64,000 nt of DNA from Burkholderia thailandensis E264 (GTDB lineage Bacteria > Pseudomonadota > Gammaproteobacteria > Burkholderiales > Burkholderiaceae), in the NCBI RefSeq assembly GCF_000012365.1, contig NC_007650.1, forward strand, positions 806,001 through 870,000, given 5' to 3'. The position numbers and the translations under genes are program-made. Every line of letters starts with the position of its first letter. Position 1 is the first letter of the stretch. Below the pieces are notes generated by a model. It was not told the DNA's origin. It ran no database searches and saw only the letters and a program-made list of their open reading frames with translations. Positions 40,609 to 50,384 of the stretch are shown in pieces.

Positions 40609-41167
40609 GGTCGGGCGCGCTCGATCGCGCAAAAAAAGACGAGGCCAGGAACGGCAACCGGTTGCCGCCGACGCGGCGCGTATCCGTCGGCCCGGGACGC
40701 CGAACGGCCGGGACGGTTTGCCGCATGCAATGCCATCATCTCTCGATTCGACGGTCGAACGGCACGACGACGGGACCGCGACGGCACGACGTCGAGATTC
40801 GATCGATGGCGATTGCAACAATCGTCGCTATTGGATGATCTGCAACGCGTCGCCGCCGCATCGTCGCCGGCAACGATGCGGCGGCGCCTTCGGCTCGCGG
40901 CGAGGTGGGGGCGCCTGATTCGCGGCGAACGGCGCGCCGCCGTGGAAACCGTCGCGGGTTGCCGCATCGCAACTGGAAAGCCGGGACGGCACGGACGCTG
41001 TCGCGGCGAACGTCCTTCGATTCCGGCGGGTCCTACTTGCGAAAAACGATCGGCGCCGGCGAATTCGCTTCGCCGGCGCGCGAATCTTCGGCGCTCATCG
41101 CATCCGGAACGGCTGCATGCGCTGAACTGCCGAATGCCGCCCGGATGCGGACGATCCGCCTGCGCGA
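40609..41167. other. Intergenic region between the amidase and the 163-residue protein gene
   Basis: 559 bases without a supported gene. It contains the terminator-like hairpin at 41041-41079. The rest is probably the amidase promoter region. Confidence 0.45.
41041..41079 (-). terminator. Hairpin terminator downstream of the 163-residue protein gene
   Basis: On the minus strand GCGCCGGCGAA pairs with TTCGCCGGCGC (11 bp, 5-base loop), followed after CGATCG by TTTTTC. It sits 89 bases past the stop of the gene at 41168-41659. Confidence 0.7.
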
Positions 41168-41659
41168 TCAGAGCAGCAGTTGGCGAATCGTCGCGTCGGT
41201 CACGGAGACGTTGCCTTCCGGGTCGTTCGGGACGCCGTAGCTGTACGCCGAGTATCCCGACTGGGAGCCCACGGGAATCACCGCGTTCAGATGGAAGATG
41301 ATCGGAAGTTGCGGGCCGATCCCCCAGTGCGGATTCCAGTGCAGGTTCGGATAGCCGACCAGGTTGACCTGCAGGGTCTTGACCGGGAAATTCGGGTCGC
41401 GTTGCTTCTTGGCCGGCGGGAAATAGCCGAAGTCGCCGTGGATGATGAGATCGACGAATTCCGACGTGACCTTGGGAGGCTTGTTCTTGCCCCAGGCGAT
41501 GCGGCCGAAGCCGGTGATGCGATGGTTTTGATCGTCGAAATGCACCTTGAGCTCGACGGTCGGCGCCGAGACCGACGACGGGGTCACCTCTCCGCCCGTC
41601 ACGCTGTAGACGTTGTGAAGGACGTGCAGCAGGACGTCTTCTTCGGTGGTGGTAGCCAT
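41168..41659 (-). CDS. Unrecognised cytosolic protein, 163 residues
   Basis: ATG 41659 has AGGAG eight bases upstream. The protein begins MATTTEEDVLLHVLHNVYSV; VELKVHFDDQNHRITGFGRIAW and VDLIIHGDFGYFPPA suggest a beta-rich fold, and the C-terminal half contains an aromatic HWNPHWGIGPQLPIIFHLN. No signal peptide or membrane segment. I do not recognise a family. It is monocistronic between a 700-base gap and its own terminator-like hairpin. Confidence 0.75.
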   Translation of the reverse strand: MATTTEEDVLLHVLHNVYSVTGGEVTPSSVSAPTVELKVHFDDQNHRITGFGRIAWGKNKPPKVTSEFVDLIIHGDFGYFPPAKKQRDPNFPVKTLQVNLVGYPNLHWNPHWGIGPQLPIIFHLNAVIPVGSQSGYSAYSYGVPNDPEGNVSVTDATIRQLLL

Positions 41660-42364
41660 GATGCGAACTCCTATCTTGAGGGGGATGACGACTGTCGTGC
41701 CGGTTCAGCGGCTTCAGTCGCGCCGGGTGTCGGCCCGTTGCGCACGGGCCATGCTCGAGTTCGTGAAACGGGAATCGCCGTGATGAGACGAATGTCGATC
41801 GACATCGCGTTTTGCAATTTGATTTTCTGTTTCAGCGGTTGGGTCTCGTGTTTACGAGAGACGCGCATCTGCTGCCGGCTTTATGCTTGCGGGAACCATC
41901 GTAGGTGGGAAAGGGGCGGGGGAAAACTACAAGTTCTGGTAGCCCGATGCGAAAGGACCGGGACGCAGTCGGAAGCGCCTCCTAAATAAGGCGCACGAAG
42001 AGAAACGTGCCTGACGGCCGATTCATGACGGCCGGCGCCTGGCGCATCGCTGACGGCCGCGTCGGATTGCCGAGCGAATGGCGGCGGGGCTCAAAGCCAC
42101 GAGCCGTATCGGACCGAGCGCAACGGCCATGGCGATCGTGCGTTCGGTTCGGCGCGGCGCTCTCGTCTCGAGAGATCATGCGCGGCGTTGCCGATGAAGC
42201 GGCGCTGCTTCCTGCATCGGTGACGTACGAAGCCGCCCACGGACTTACGGCGCATCGCATCGCATCGTTCGAGCGGTAACGGGCAACGAATCGGCGGCGG
42301 CCATGCGTCGTGAACGGCATTTCGTTACCGCTCGCCCCGGCTGCATTTCGCCAGGCCATCCGCA
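41660..42364. other. Intergenic stretch, no gene seen
   Basis: 705 bases. The stretch 41780-41980 is less GC-rich and presumably carries the promoter of the 163-residue protein gene. Frames at 42007-42279 lack family features. Confidence 0.45.
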
Positions 42365-42390
42365 ACGGCGGCGCCGCGAGGCGCCGCCGT
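42365..42390 (-). terminator. Perfect hairpin after the glycosidase gene
   Basis: ACGGCGGCGCC and GGCGCCGCCGT (11 bp, GCGA/TCGC loop) begin six bases past the GH3 stop. No T-run follows, so it is a terminator-like or mRNA-stabilising hairpin. Confidence 0.6.
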
Positions 42391-42396
42391 CATCCT

Positions 42397-44592
42397 TCAC
42401 GGCTGCTGAAGCCGAATATCGCGCGAAGACGCTCCCACGTAAATGCGTCCGCCTTTCGCGAGCGTCCATCCATTCCGATGCGTATCCCACACGCGCCGCA
42501 TCTCGGCGGGAATCACGATGCGCACGCGTCGCGCTTCGCCTGCGCGCAGGCCCACCTTGTCCCATCCGACGAGGCGCTTCGGCGGCTCCTGCGGGTCGTC
42601 GAGATCGCCGAGATAGACTTGCGGCACTTCGGCTCCGGCGACCGGGCCGTCGTTGGTCAGCGTGAACGATACCGTCGTCGTCGCATCCGCGCGCTGCTTC
42701 ACTTCCAGCCTGGAGTACGAGAAGTGCGTGTACGACAGGCCGTGGCCGAACGGGAACATCGGCGCGATGCGATTCGCGTCGTACCAGCGATAGCCGATCT
42801 TCAGTTTTTCCGAATAGACGGGGTTCGGCGAGAGCGTGCCGTCGGCGCCCCAGGTCGGCGTATCCTCGTCTCGCGCCGGGAACGTGACGGGCAGTTTGCC
42901 TGAAGGATTGACCTTGCCGAACAGCACGTTGGCGATCGCGTTTCCGCCGCCTTCGCCGGGGAACCAGGCCTGAACGATCGCGCTTACCTGGTCGCGCCAC
43001 GGCATGAGCACCGGATTGCCGCTCTCGACAACGACGATCACGCGCGGATTGGCCTGCGCAACCGCCTGGACGAGCGCGTCCTGGTTCGTCGGATTCGCGA
43101 GCGCGAGGCTGCGCAACTCGCCGAAATCCTCGCCCGCCGCCTGCGTGACGAAGACGATCGCCACGTCCGAGCGTCGCGCCAGATCGACGGCCGCATCGAT
43201 TTGCTGCTGCGTATACGCGGCGAACGGCGACTGCTGGTCGCTGTTCCCGGCAAAAGCGACCGCAGCGCCCGGCGCGAGATTGCGGATCGCCTGGACGATA
43301 GGCACGTCGAGTTTCAGCCACGGATTCGGCCACCAGTTGCAGCCCGTCGTTGTCGGGAACGTCAGGCCGCCGCATCCGGCGAACGCGCCGGTGACGGGAT
43401 GCCGGGTATTGCCCGATCCGCCGCCCGTCAGCACGGCCGCGTCGGCATGGCCGCCGATCACCGCGATTCGCCTCAGGCTCGCCGAGTCCAGTGGAAGTTG
43501 GCGATCCTGATTCTTCAGGAGCACGATCGATTGTTCCGCCGCATACTGGGCGAATCGATTGGCCGCGGCGAAATCGATCGTGCCGCCGCCGCGCGGCGGA
43601 TCGTCCATGACGCCCGTGCGGATCATCGCGTAGAGCTTGCGCCGGGCCATGTCGTCGAGACGCGCCGGCGTGATCTCGCGATTCGCGAGCGCCTGCTTGA
43701 CGAGATCGGGCGTGAGGAACACGGTCGGCCCGACGTCTTCCTCTTCGTCGAGCCCCGCGTTGATCGCCTTCGCGGTGCTGTGCGCGGCGCCCCAGTCCGA
43801 CTGCACCTGCCCCTGAAAACGCCATTCGTTCTTGAGCACGTCGGTGAGCACGTGCGTGTTCTCGCATGCGTAGTCGCCATTGACGCGGTTGTAACTGCAC
43901 ATCACGTTGCCGGGCCGCGCGGTCTGCATCGCGATCTCGAACGGCAGCAGATAGAGCTCGCGCAGCGTGCGCTCGTCGATCTGGTCGTTGCCGCCCATCC
44001 GGTTCGTTTCCTGCTCGTTGCCGACGTAGTGCTTGATCGTCGCGATCACCTTGCGGTCCTGCGTGCCGCGCGTGCGCGCCGCGAGCATCTCGCCGGCGAG
44101 AACGGGATCTTCGCCGAGATATTCGAACAGACGCCCGCCGCGCGGCTCGCGCGCGAGGTTGGTGCCGCCGCCCAGGCCCATCGCGAATCCTTGCGCGCGC
44201 AACTGATCGGCGATCACCGCGCCGAATGCGTACGAAAGGCGTTTGTCCCAACTCGCCGCAAGCCCGATCGTCGCGGGAAACGTCGTGCTCGGCTGCGACG
44301 TGCTGCCCGAGCCCGTCGCCGAATCCACCATGTTCAGATCGGGGATGCGAAGCCGCGGAATACCCTGGATGAAGCCCGCGCCGCCGCCCGGCACATCGCT
44401 CATTTGGTACTTCGAATGAATCAGCTGCAGCTTTTCGTCGAGCGTCATCTGGCGAACCAGCATGTCTGCGCGGCGAAGCGCGGAATCGTCCTGGAAGGCG
44501 AAGTCCTTCGACGGCGCGCCGTTTTCGGCCGCATGCGAGAACACGCACAGCGAGGCGGAGAGAAGGGCGGCGGAAAGGCGTTTTGCGTGCAT
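42397..44592 (-). CDS. Secreted GH3 family beta-glucosidase
   Basis: 731 residues; ATG 44592 has GGAG eight bases upstream. Signal peptide MHAKRLSAALLSASLCVFSHA. The GH3 N-terminal barrel shows GFAMGLGGGTNLAREPRGGR, VIATIKHYVGNEQETNR and the nucleophile Asp in QVQSDWGAAHS (about residue 266). The second domain contains IAVIGGHAD and VVVESGNPVLMPW, and a C-terminal fibronectin-III-like domain starts with YGLSY-type FPFGHGLSYTHFSYS. Hydrolyses beta-glucosides in the periplasm or outside. Monocistronic; a relatively AT-rich leader lies upstream at 44760-44840. Confidence 0.95.
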   Translation of the reverse strand: MHAKRLSAALLSASLCVFSHAAENGAPSKDFAFQDDSALRRADMLVRQMTLDEKLQLIHSKYQMSDVPGGGAGFIQGIPRLRIPDLNMVDSATGSGSTSQPSTTFPATIGLAASWDKRLSYAFGAVIADQLRAQGFAMGLGGGTNLAREPRGGRLFEYLGEDPVLAGEMLAARTRGTQDRKVIATIKHYVGNEQETNRMGGNDQIDERTLRELYLLPFEIAMQTARPGNVMCSYNRVNGDYACENTHVLTDVLKNEWRFQGQVQSDWGAAHSTAKAINAGLDEEEDVGPTVFLTPDLVKQALANREITPARLDDMARRKLYAMIRTGVMDDPPRGGGTIDFAAANRFAQYAAEQSIVLLKNQDRQLPLDSASLRRIAVIGGHADAAVLTGGGSGNTRHPVTGAFAGCGGLTFPTTTGCNWWPNPWLKLDVPIVQAIRNLAPGAAVAFAGNSDQQSPFAAYTQQQIDAAVDLARRSDVAIVFVTQAAGEDFGELRSLALANPTNQDALVQAVAQANPRVIVVVESGNPVLMPWRDQVSAIVQAWFPGEGGGNAIANVLFGKVNPSGKLPVTFPARDEDTPTWGADGTLSPNPVYSEKLKIGYRWYDANRIAPMFPFGHGLSYTHFSYSRLEVKQRADATTTVSFTLTNDGPVAGAEVPQVYLGDLDDPQEPPKRLVGWDKVGLRAGEARRVRIVIPAEMRRVWDTHRNGWTLAKGGRIYVGASSRDIRLQQP

Positions 44593-45069
44593 GGGTCTGT
44601 CTCCGTGAATGCTTGTTTCGTTTTGGCGCTTGATGCGGCGCGAAGCACGGCACGAGCGCGGGCCCGCGACAGAGGTCGCGTCGTCAAGCGTGTGACGGAT
44701 GAAACTCGATCATGCGTCGCGAACCTGCCGGGCACGGCCTGCGATGAATCCGGCGTGAATGGCGGTCGCGTGGAGATGTAGCAAAACTTCAGGGTTAGTG
44801 ATAGCGCATAAGTAGACTGGCTACAAGTAAACTTTTGAACGATTTGGTTATCGATCGATGCCGTTTTCGATTCGTGGAGACTGGCCCGCGTGCGCGTAAT
44901 CGATCGGAGGCCGGCCGCGCGGCTTCATGACGGGCGGTACGTTGCCGGATGATGTTTTGGTCGCCGAATCAATCGGCGAACGATCGATGCGATGTGCGGC
45001 CGATGGAATGGCGGCGACGATCGTTCGCCGCGTTTTCAGTGCATTGCCCGAGCGGCAATGCGGCGAACG
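44593..45069. promoter_or_regulatory. Upstream region of the GH3 gene
   Basis: 477 bases between the GH3 start and the end of the IclR gene. 44770-44860 is AT-rich and fits a promoter for the minus-strand glycosidase. No gene seen. Confidence 0.4.
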
Positions 45070-45936
45070 CTACGCCTGCCGCTGATAACCGAGCGTCGCG
45101 CTCGTTGCGTCGGCTTCCCGGCGCAGCGCGGTCGCGACGTCTCCTTCGAGCGATGCGTCGAACGAGCCGGTCGCGCCGAGCACCGTCAACGCCGCGCACA
45201 CATGTCCGGTGTAGTCGCGCAGCGGCGCCGACACCGCGCTGATGCCCTTCAGATTCGTATCGCGCACCGTTGCGCAGCCGGCCGCGCGCACTGCGCGGCG
45301 CAGCGCGCCGATCGGATCGCGCGCGTCGAGCTGCGCGCGCAACTCGGCCGGCGCGGCCGCGAGTTCCGCCTGAGCCATAGCATCGATCGTCGAGCCGTCG
45401 AGCAGGCCGAGAAACAGCCGCCCCGTCGCGGACCCGAGCAGCGACAGCACCGAGCCCGCGCGCACGTTGACGATCACGGGCAGCCCCGGTTCCTCGATGC
45501 GCAGGATCGTCGGCCCGCGATTGCCCATCACCGCGACGAAGCACGTCAGCGCGAGCGCCTCGCGCAGCCGGGCGAGCGCGGGCTCCGCTGCGCGGATCGG
45601 CTCGGCCTGGCGCATTGCGGCGACGCCGATCAGCAGCGCCTCGGTGCCGAGGTAGTACTGCTGCGTGCCGCGGTCCTGCGATACAAAGCCTTCCTCGATC
45701 AGGCTCGCCAGATAGCGATGCACTTTCGCGGGACTTTCTTCGACGTGCGCGGCGAGCGCCGTCAGCGTCGCCCGCCCGCCGAGCCGGGCCAGCCCCTTGA
45801 GCACCGCCATGCCGGTCGCGGCCGCCTGCACGCGCTGCCGGCGTTCGCGCGACGCGGACGGATCGGCGGCGGACGCGGTCGCATCGCGCGTGCGGGTGGC
45901 TCTCGCGGGTTTCAGGGTAGGGGCCTTTTTCGTCAT
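45070..45936 (-). CDS. IclR-family transcriptional regulator
   Basis: 288 residues from ATG 45936; a longer frame to 45990 lacks support. An N-terminal Ala/Arg-rich stretch leads into the winged helix (GMAVLKGLARLGGRATLTALAAHVEESPAKVHRYLASLIEEGFV, here described in parts: recognition helix around AKVHRYLASL). The effector domain follows (LLGSATGRLFLGLL, AVSAPLRDYTGHVCAALTVLG). It is divergent from the P450-transporter pair with palindromes between them, so it most likely controls that operon in response to an aromatic or related substrate. Confidence 0.92.
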   Translation of the reverse strand: MTKKAPTLKPARATRTRDATASAADPSASRERRQRVQAAATGMAVLKGLARLGGRATLTALAAHVEESPAKVHRYLASLIEEGFVSQDRGTQQYYLGTEALLIGVAAMRQAEPIRAAEPALARLREALALTCFVAVMGNRGPTILRIEEPGLPVIVNVRAGSVLSLLGSATGRLFLGLLDGSTIDAMAQAELAAAPAELRAQLDARDPIGALRRAVRAAGCATVRDTNLKGISAVSAPLRDYTGHVCAALTVLGATGSFDASLEGDVATALRREADATSATLGYQRQA

Positions 45937-46039
45937 CCGGGGATTGTAGTGCGAAGTGCGCGACGTCGTCGGCAGGCGCATCGCGCCCATCGCGTGACTA
46001 CGATAGAAATGCGATGCAGGTTAACCCCGATCATTGATT

Positions 46040-46073
46040 TACGCAATGCGTACTAGAGTTACGCAAAACGTAA
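46040..46073. promoter_or_regulatory. Paired palindromes upstream of the P450 gene (probable IclR operators)
   Basis: TACGCAATGCGTA (46040-46052) is a perfect palindrome around a central A. TTACGCAAAACGTAA (46059-46073) is a second, imperfect copy sharing TTACGCA. Their centres are 20 bases apart, about two helical turns, and they end 22 bases before the P450 start, overlapping the expected promoter. Confidence 0.75.
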
Positions 46074-46094
46074 TTCGACCACTGGAGGACTGCC

Positions 46095-48446
46095 ATGACG
46101 CATTCCGCGTCCACGCCGCCGGCCTCGCCCGCCGCACAGTGTCCGTTGCATCCCGTTTCAGACGATGCCGCCGCGCATCCGGCCGGTTGTCCGGCGAGCG
46201 CCGGGGCGGCGGCGTTCGATCCGTTCGACGACGCCTATCAGCAGGACCCGCCCGAGTACGTACGCTGGGCGCGCGAGCAGGAACCCGTGTTCTACAGCCC
46301 GAAGCTCGGCTATTGGATCGTCACGCGCTACGACGACATCAAGGCGATCTTTCGCGATAACCGGACGTTCAGCCCGTCGATCGCGCTCGAGAAGATCACG
46401 CCGACGGGGCCCGACGCGAACGCGGTGCTCGCGTCGTACGGCTATGCGATGAACCGCACGCTCGTCAACGAGGACGAGCCCGCGCACATGGCGCGGCGGC
46501 GTCTGCTGATCGAGCCGTTCACGCCCGATGCGTTGCGCGCGCATGAGCCGATGGTGCGGCGGCTCGCGCGCGAATACGTCGACCGCTTCGTCGACGACGG
46601 ACGCGCGGACCTCGTCGACCAGATGCTGTGGGAAGTGCCACTTACGGTCGCGCTGCATTTCCTCGGCGTACCCGAAGAGGACATGGACACGCTGCGCAAG
46701 TACTCGATCGCGCACACCGTCAATACGTGGGGACGGCCGCGGCCGGACGAGCAGGTGGCGGTCGCGCACGCGGTCGGGCAGTTCTGGAGGTACGCGGGCA
46801 AGGTGCTCGAGAAGATGCGCGAGGACCCGTCGGGGCCTGGCTGGATGCAGTTCGGCATCCGCATGCAGCGCGAGCATCCGGATATCGTCACCGATTCATA
46901 TCTGCATTCGATGATGATGGCGGGCATCGTCGCCGCGCACGAGACCACCGCGAACGCGACCGCGAATGCGCTCAAGCTGTTGCTCCAGCATCCGCGCGCG
47001 TGGCGAGAGCTGTGCGACGACCCTTCGCTGATCCCGAACGCGGTCGACGAGTGCCTGCGCCACAACGGGTCGATCGCCGCATGGCGGCGGATCGCGACGT
47101 GCGACGCGACGGTCGGCGGCGTTGCGATTCCCGCCGGCGCGAAGCTGCTGATCGTCACGTCGTCGGCGAATCGCGACGAGCGCCGCTTCGCCGATGCGGA
47201 CCTGTTCGACATCCACCGCGACGATTGCGCCGAGCACCTGACGTTCGGTTACGGCGCGCATCAATGCATGGGCAAGCATCTCGCGCGGATGGAGATGCAG
47301 ATCTTCATCGACGAGCTGACGCGCCGCCTGCCGCACATGCGGCTCGCCGAGCAGCGCTTCACGTACGTGCCGAACACGTCGTTTCGCGGTCCGGAGCATC
47401 TGTGGGTCGAGTGGGACCCGGCCGCGAATCCCGAGCGGCGTCGCGCGGATGCGCGGCGGCCGGCGCTCGCCGTGCGGATCGGCGAATCGAACGCGCGCGG
47501 CGCGGGGCGCGCATTGCGCGTCGACAGCATGACGCCCGTGGCCGAGCGCGTGCTGCGCGTGCGCCTCGTCGCGCCGGGCGGCGAACCGCTGCCGCGCTGG
47601 AGCGCGGGCGCGCACATCGACATCGAATGCGGCGACACGGGCCTTTCCCGGCAGTATTCGCTGTGCGGCGACCCGGCCGAGCGCGGCGCGTACGAGATCG
47701 CGGTGCTGCGCGAGCCGGCGAGCCGCGGCGGTTCCGCGTGGATGCACGAGCGGCTGCGGCCCGGCATGCGCGTGAAGATTCGCGGGCCGCGCAATCATTT
47801 TCGGCTCGACGCACACGCGAGCCGCGCGATCCTGATCGCGGGCGGCATCGGCATCACGCCGATCGGCGCGATCGCACGGCAAGCGCGCGCGGGCGGCATC
47901 GACTACACGCTGCATTACTGCGGCCGCAGTCGCCGGACGATGGCGTTCGTCGACGAACTCGCCGCGCTTCACGGCGAGCGGCTTCGCCTGCACGTGTCGG
48001 ATGAAGGCACGCGCGCCGATTTCTCGGCGCTCGACGTCGCGCCCGGCACGCAGGTCTACGCGTGCGGACCCGCGCGCATGCTCGACGCGCTCGCCGCGCG
48101 CGCCGCGCATTGGCCGGCGCACGCGCTGCGCGTCGAGCATTTCGCGGCCGCCGCGCCGCGCGTCGATCCGGCCGCCGAGCAACCGTTCGAAGTCGAACTG
48201 AAGGATTCGGGGCTCACGCTGACTGTGCCCGCGAACCGGACGCTGCTGGCGACGCTGCGCGCCGCGAACGTCGACTTGCAGAGCGATTGCGAGGAAGGGC
48301 TCTGCGGCTCGTGCGAGGTGCGCGTGCTCGCGGGCGAGATCGATCACCGCGACAGCGTGCTGAGCGCGGGCGAGCGCGCGGCGAATACGCGCATGATGGC
48401 ATGCTGCTCGCGCGCGAAGCGCGGGCGGATCGTGCTCGAGCTGTAG
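46095..48446 (+). CDS. Self-sufficient cytochrome P450 fused to a phthalate-dioxygenase-type reductase (CYP116B-like)
   Basis: 783 residues; ATG 46095 has GGAGG six bases upstream. P450 domain to about residue 450: I-helix AGIVAAHETTANAT, ExxR in ECLR, haem loop FGYGAHQCMGKHLAR with the thiolate Cys near 391. Then an FMN-binding domain (RQYSLCGDP near 519), an NAD(P)H domain (GGIGITPIGAI near 582) and a plant-type [2Fe-2S] ferredoxin CEEGLCGSC (near 732) with a final Cys in MMACC. This is the layout of CYP116B enzymes such as P450RhF, which need no partner proteins. Substrates in the family include aromatic ethers and thiocarbamates. Downstream transporter suggests an aromatic acid substrate. 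Confidence 0.95.
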   Translation: MTHSASTPPASPAAQCPLHPVSDDAAAHPAGCPASAGAAAFDPFDDAYQQDPPEYVRWAREQEPVFYSPKLGYWIVTRYDDIKAIFRDNRTFSPSIALEKITPTGPDANAVLASYGYAMNRTLVNEDEPAHMARRRLLIEPFTPDALRAHEPMVRRLAREYVDRFVDDGRADLVDQMLWEVPLTVALHFLGVPEEDMDTLRKYSIAHTVNTWGRPRPDEQVAVAHAVGQFWRYAGKVLEKMREDPSGPGWMQFGIRMQREHPDIVTDSYLHSMMMAGIVAAHETTANATANALKLLLQHPRAWRELCDDPSLIPNAVDECLRHNGSIAAWRRIATCDATVGGVAIPAGAKLLIVTSSANRDERRFADADLFDIHRDDCAEHLTFGYGAHQCMGKHLARMEMQIFIDELTRRLPHMRLAEQRFTYVPNTSFRGPEHLWVEWDPAANPERRRADARRPALAVRIGESNARGAGRALRVDSMTPVAERVLRVRLVAPGGEPLPRWSAGAHIDIECGDTGLSRQYSLCGDPAERGAYEIAVLREPASRGGSAWMHERLRPGMRVKIRGPRNHFRLDAHASRAILIAGGIGITPIGAIARQARAGGIDYTLHYCGRSRRTMAFVDELAALHGERLRLHVSDEGTRADFSALDVAPGTQVYACGPARMLDALAARAAHWPAHALRVEHFAAAAPRVDPAAEQPFEVELKDSGLTLTVPANRTLLATLRAANVDLQSDCEEGLCGSCEVRVLAGEIDHRDSVLSAGERAANTRMMACCSRAKRGRIVLEL

Positions 48447-48507
48447 CGCAGGTTCCATGCCCCGACGCAGGGCGAACGACGATGGCGACATGACAAGGAG
48501 ACGACGA

Positions 48508-49875
48508 ATGACGACGCGAGTGGACGTGCGCGAGATGCTCGACAACAGCCGCTTCGGCGCGCATCAATGGGCGATCGTCGCGCTATGCGCGGCGTGCCTC
48601 GTGATGGACGGATTCGACGTGCAGGCGATGGGCTACGTCGCGCCCGTCGTGATCCGCGAATGGGGGACCGCGAAGGAGACGCTGTCGCCCGTGTTCGGCG
48701 CCGGATTGTTCGGCATGCTGATCGGCTCGCTCGTGTTCAGCGCGCTCGCCGACAGGATCGGCCGGCGTCCGGTGCTGATCGGCGCGACGCTGTTCTTCTC
48801 CGTCTGCATGATCGCGACGGGCTTCGCTCAATCGATCCCGCAACTGATCGGCTGGCGCTTCGCGGCGGGGCTCGGGCTCGGCTGCATCATGCCGAACGCG
48901 ATGGCGCTCGCCGGCGAATACAGCCCGCGGCGCATCCGCGTGTCGTTGATGATGATCGTGTCGTGCGGCTTCACGGTCGGCGGCGTGGCCGGCGGGCTCA
49001 TCACCGCGGCGCTGATTCCGCACGCAGGCTGGCGAGCCGTGTTCTTCGTCGGCGGCGCGATTCCGCTCGCGATCGGCGTGCTGATGTGTGTCGCGCTGCC
49101 GGAATCGATCCAGTTCCTGCTGTCGCGCGACGGGGATTCGGCGCGCGTGCGCGGGCAACTCGCGCGGATCGTGCCGGCAGCGTCGTTGCCGCGCGGCGCG
49201 ACGCTCGTCGGCGCCGAACCGAAGGGCGCGGGCGCGCCGTTCGTCGCGCTGTTCCAGGACGGGCGCGCGCGCGTCACGCTGCTGCTGTGGCTCGTCAATT
49301 TCGCGAACCTGCTCGACATGTATTTTCTGTCGAACTGGCTGCCGACGGTGATGCGCGACGCCGGTTATCCGATGTCGACCGCCGTGCTCGCCGGCACCGC
49401 GCTGTGGGCGGGCGGCGTGGCCGGCACGCTCGCGCTCGGCCGCATCATCGACCGGATCGGGTTCGCGACCGTGCTCGCGACGACGTTCCTGCTCGCGATC
49501 ATCGCGATCGCCGCGATCGGGCATCCACTCGTGCTCGCGTCGCTCGCCGCCGTGTTCGCGGCGATTTTCATGACCGGTTTCTCGATCATCGGCGGACAGC
49601 CCGCGCTCAATGCGCTCGCTGCGGTCTACTATCCGACGCCGCTGCGCTCGACGGGCATCGGCTGGAGTCTCGGCTTCGGCCGGATCGGTTCCGTCATCGG
49701 GCCGGTGCTCGGCGGCGCGCTGATGCACCTGCAATGGTCGTCGTCATCGCTGTTTCTCGCGGCGGCGGTGCCGGCGTGCGTGTCGATGGCGGGGATCGTC
49801 GCGATCGCGCGTTCGGGTTTCGCCGGCGCGGGCGATGCGATCGGCGCGCGCCGCGCCGCCGCCGCGGGCGAGTGA
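48508..49875 (+). CDS. MFS transporter, aromatic acid:H+ symporter type
   Basis: 455 residues from ATG 48508 with AAGGAG seven bases upstream. About 12 membrane segments. The early signature CLVMDGFDVQAMGYVAPVV and the loop LADRIGRRPVLIGATL, plus GLGLGCIMPNAMALAGEYSPRR, match the AAHS group (BenK, PcaK, MhpT). It follows the P450 gene by 61 bases on the same strand, so it probably imports the P450 substrate or a related aromatic acid. Confidence 0.92.
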   Translation: MTTRVDVREMLDNSRFGAHQWAIVALCAACLVMDGFDVQAMGYVAPVVIREWGTAKETLSPVFGAGLFGMLIGSLVFSALADRIGRRPVLIGATLFFSVCMIATGFAQSIPQLIGWRFAAGLGLGCIMPNAMALAGEYSPRRIRVSLMMIVSCGFTVGGVAGGLITAALIPHAGWRAVFFVGGAIPLAIGVLMCVALPESIQFLLSRDGDSARVRGQLARIVPAASLPRGATLVGAEPKGAGAPFVALFQDGRARVTLLLWLVNFANLLDMYFLSNWLPTVMRDAGYPMSTAVLAGTALWAGGVAGTLALGRIIDRIGFATVLATTFLLAIIAIAAIGHPLVLASLAAVFAAIFMTGFSIIGGQPALNALAAVYYPTPLRSTGIGWSLGFGRIGSVIGPVLGGALMHLQWSSSSLFLAAAVPACVSMAGIVAIARSGFAGAGDAIGARRAAAAGE

Positions 49876-50384
49876 TGCTGGCGGCCCACGCGGACGGTCG
49901 GCTCGGAGCCGGCGGCGCGCGGCGCTTGCAACGTGCGCCGCGCATCGAATCACTGCGTCGCGGCCTGGCCAAAGCGGCTCGCACATCCTAAGTTAAGAAT
50001 ACGCATCGACGCACGATACGCGGTCCGCGTTCACTCGCGCGAGACGAGCAAGCGTGTCGGACATCGGCAACCCGTTCCGGCGCGATCGGCGACGGCCCGC
50101 CTTGCTTTGCTTTGCTTCGTTTCGTTTCGCTGCGCGTCGTTTCGGCCGGCTGGTTTTCCGTTCGCACGTCAACGGAGCCGGCCATTCACGCGGCGCTGTC
50201 TGCGACGAAGCGATCGCAGGCGGTCGTTCCGGATGCAATGCCGAGCCGGATTGGCGCGGCGATGTGCACGCGCATGCGCGATCGGATGCGTGACGCACGA
50301 CGTGCGGCGGCGATGAGTCTGTTCGGAAGCGCGTCACATGCATTTCACGACATTCACGAATTTCACGAGTCGAGGAGAACAGCG
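49876..50384. other. Intergenic region upstream of the patatin gene
   Basis: 509 bases with no supported gene. 50100-50160 carries a pyrimidine-rich TTTGCTTTGCTTCG-type simple sequence. Directly before the patatin start, 50341-50372 has three TTCACGA words, which may be chance or a binding site. Confidence 0.45.
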
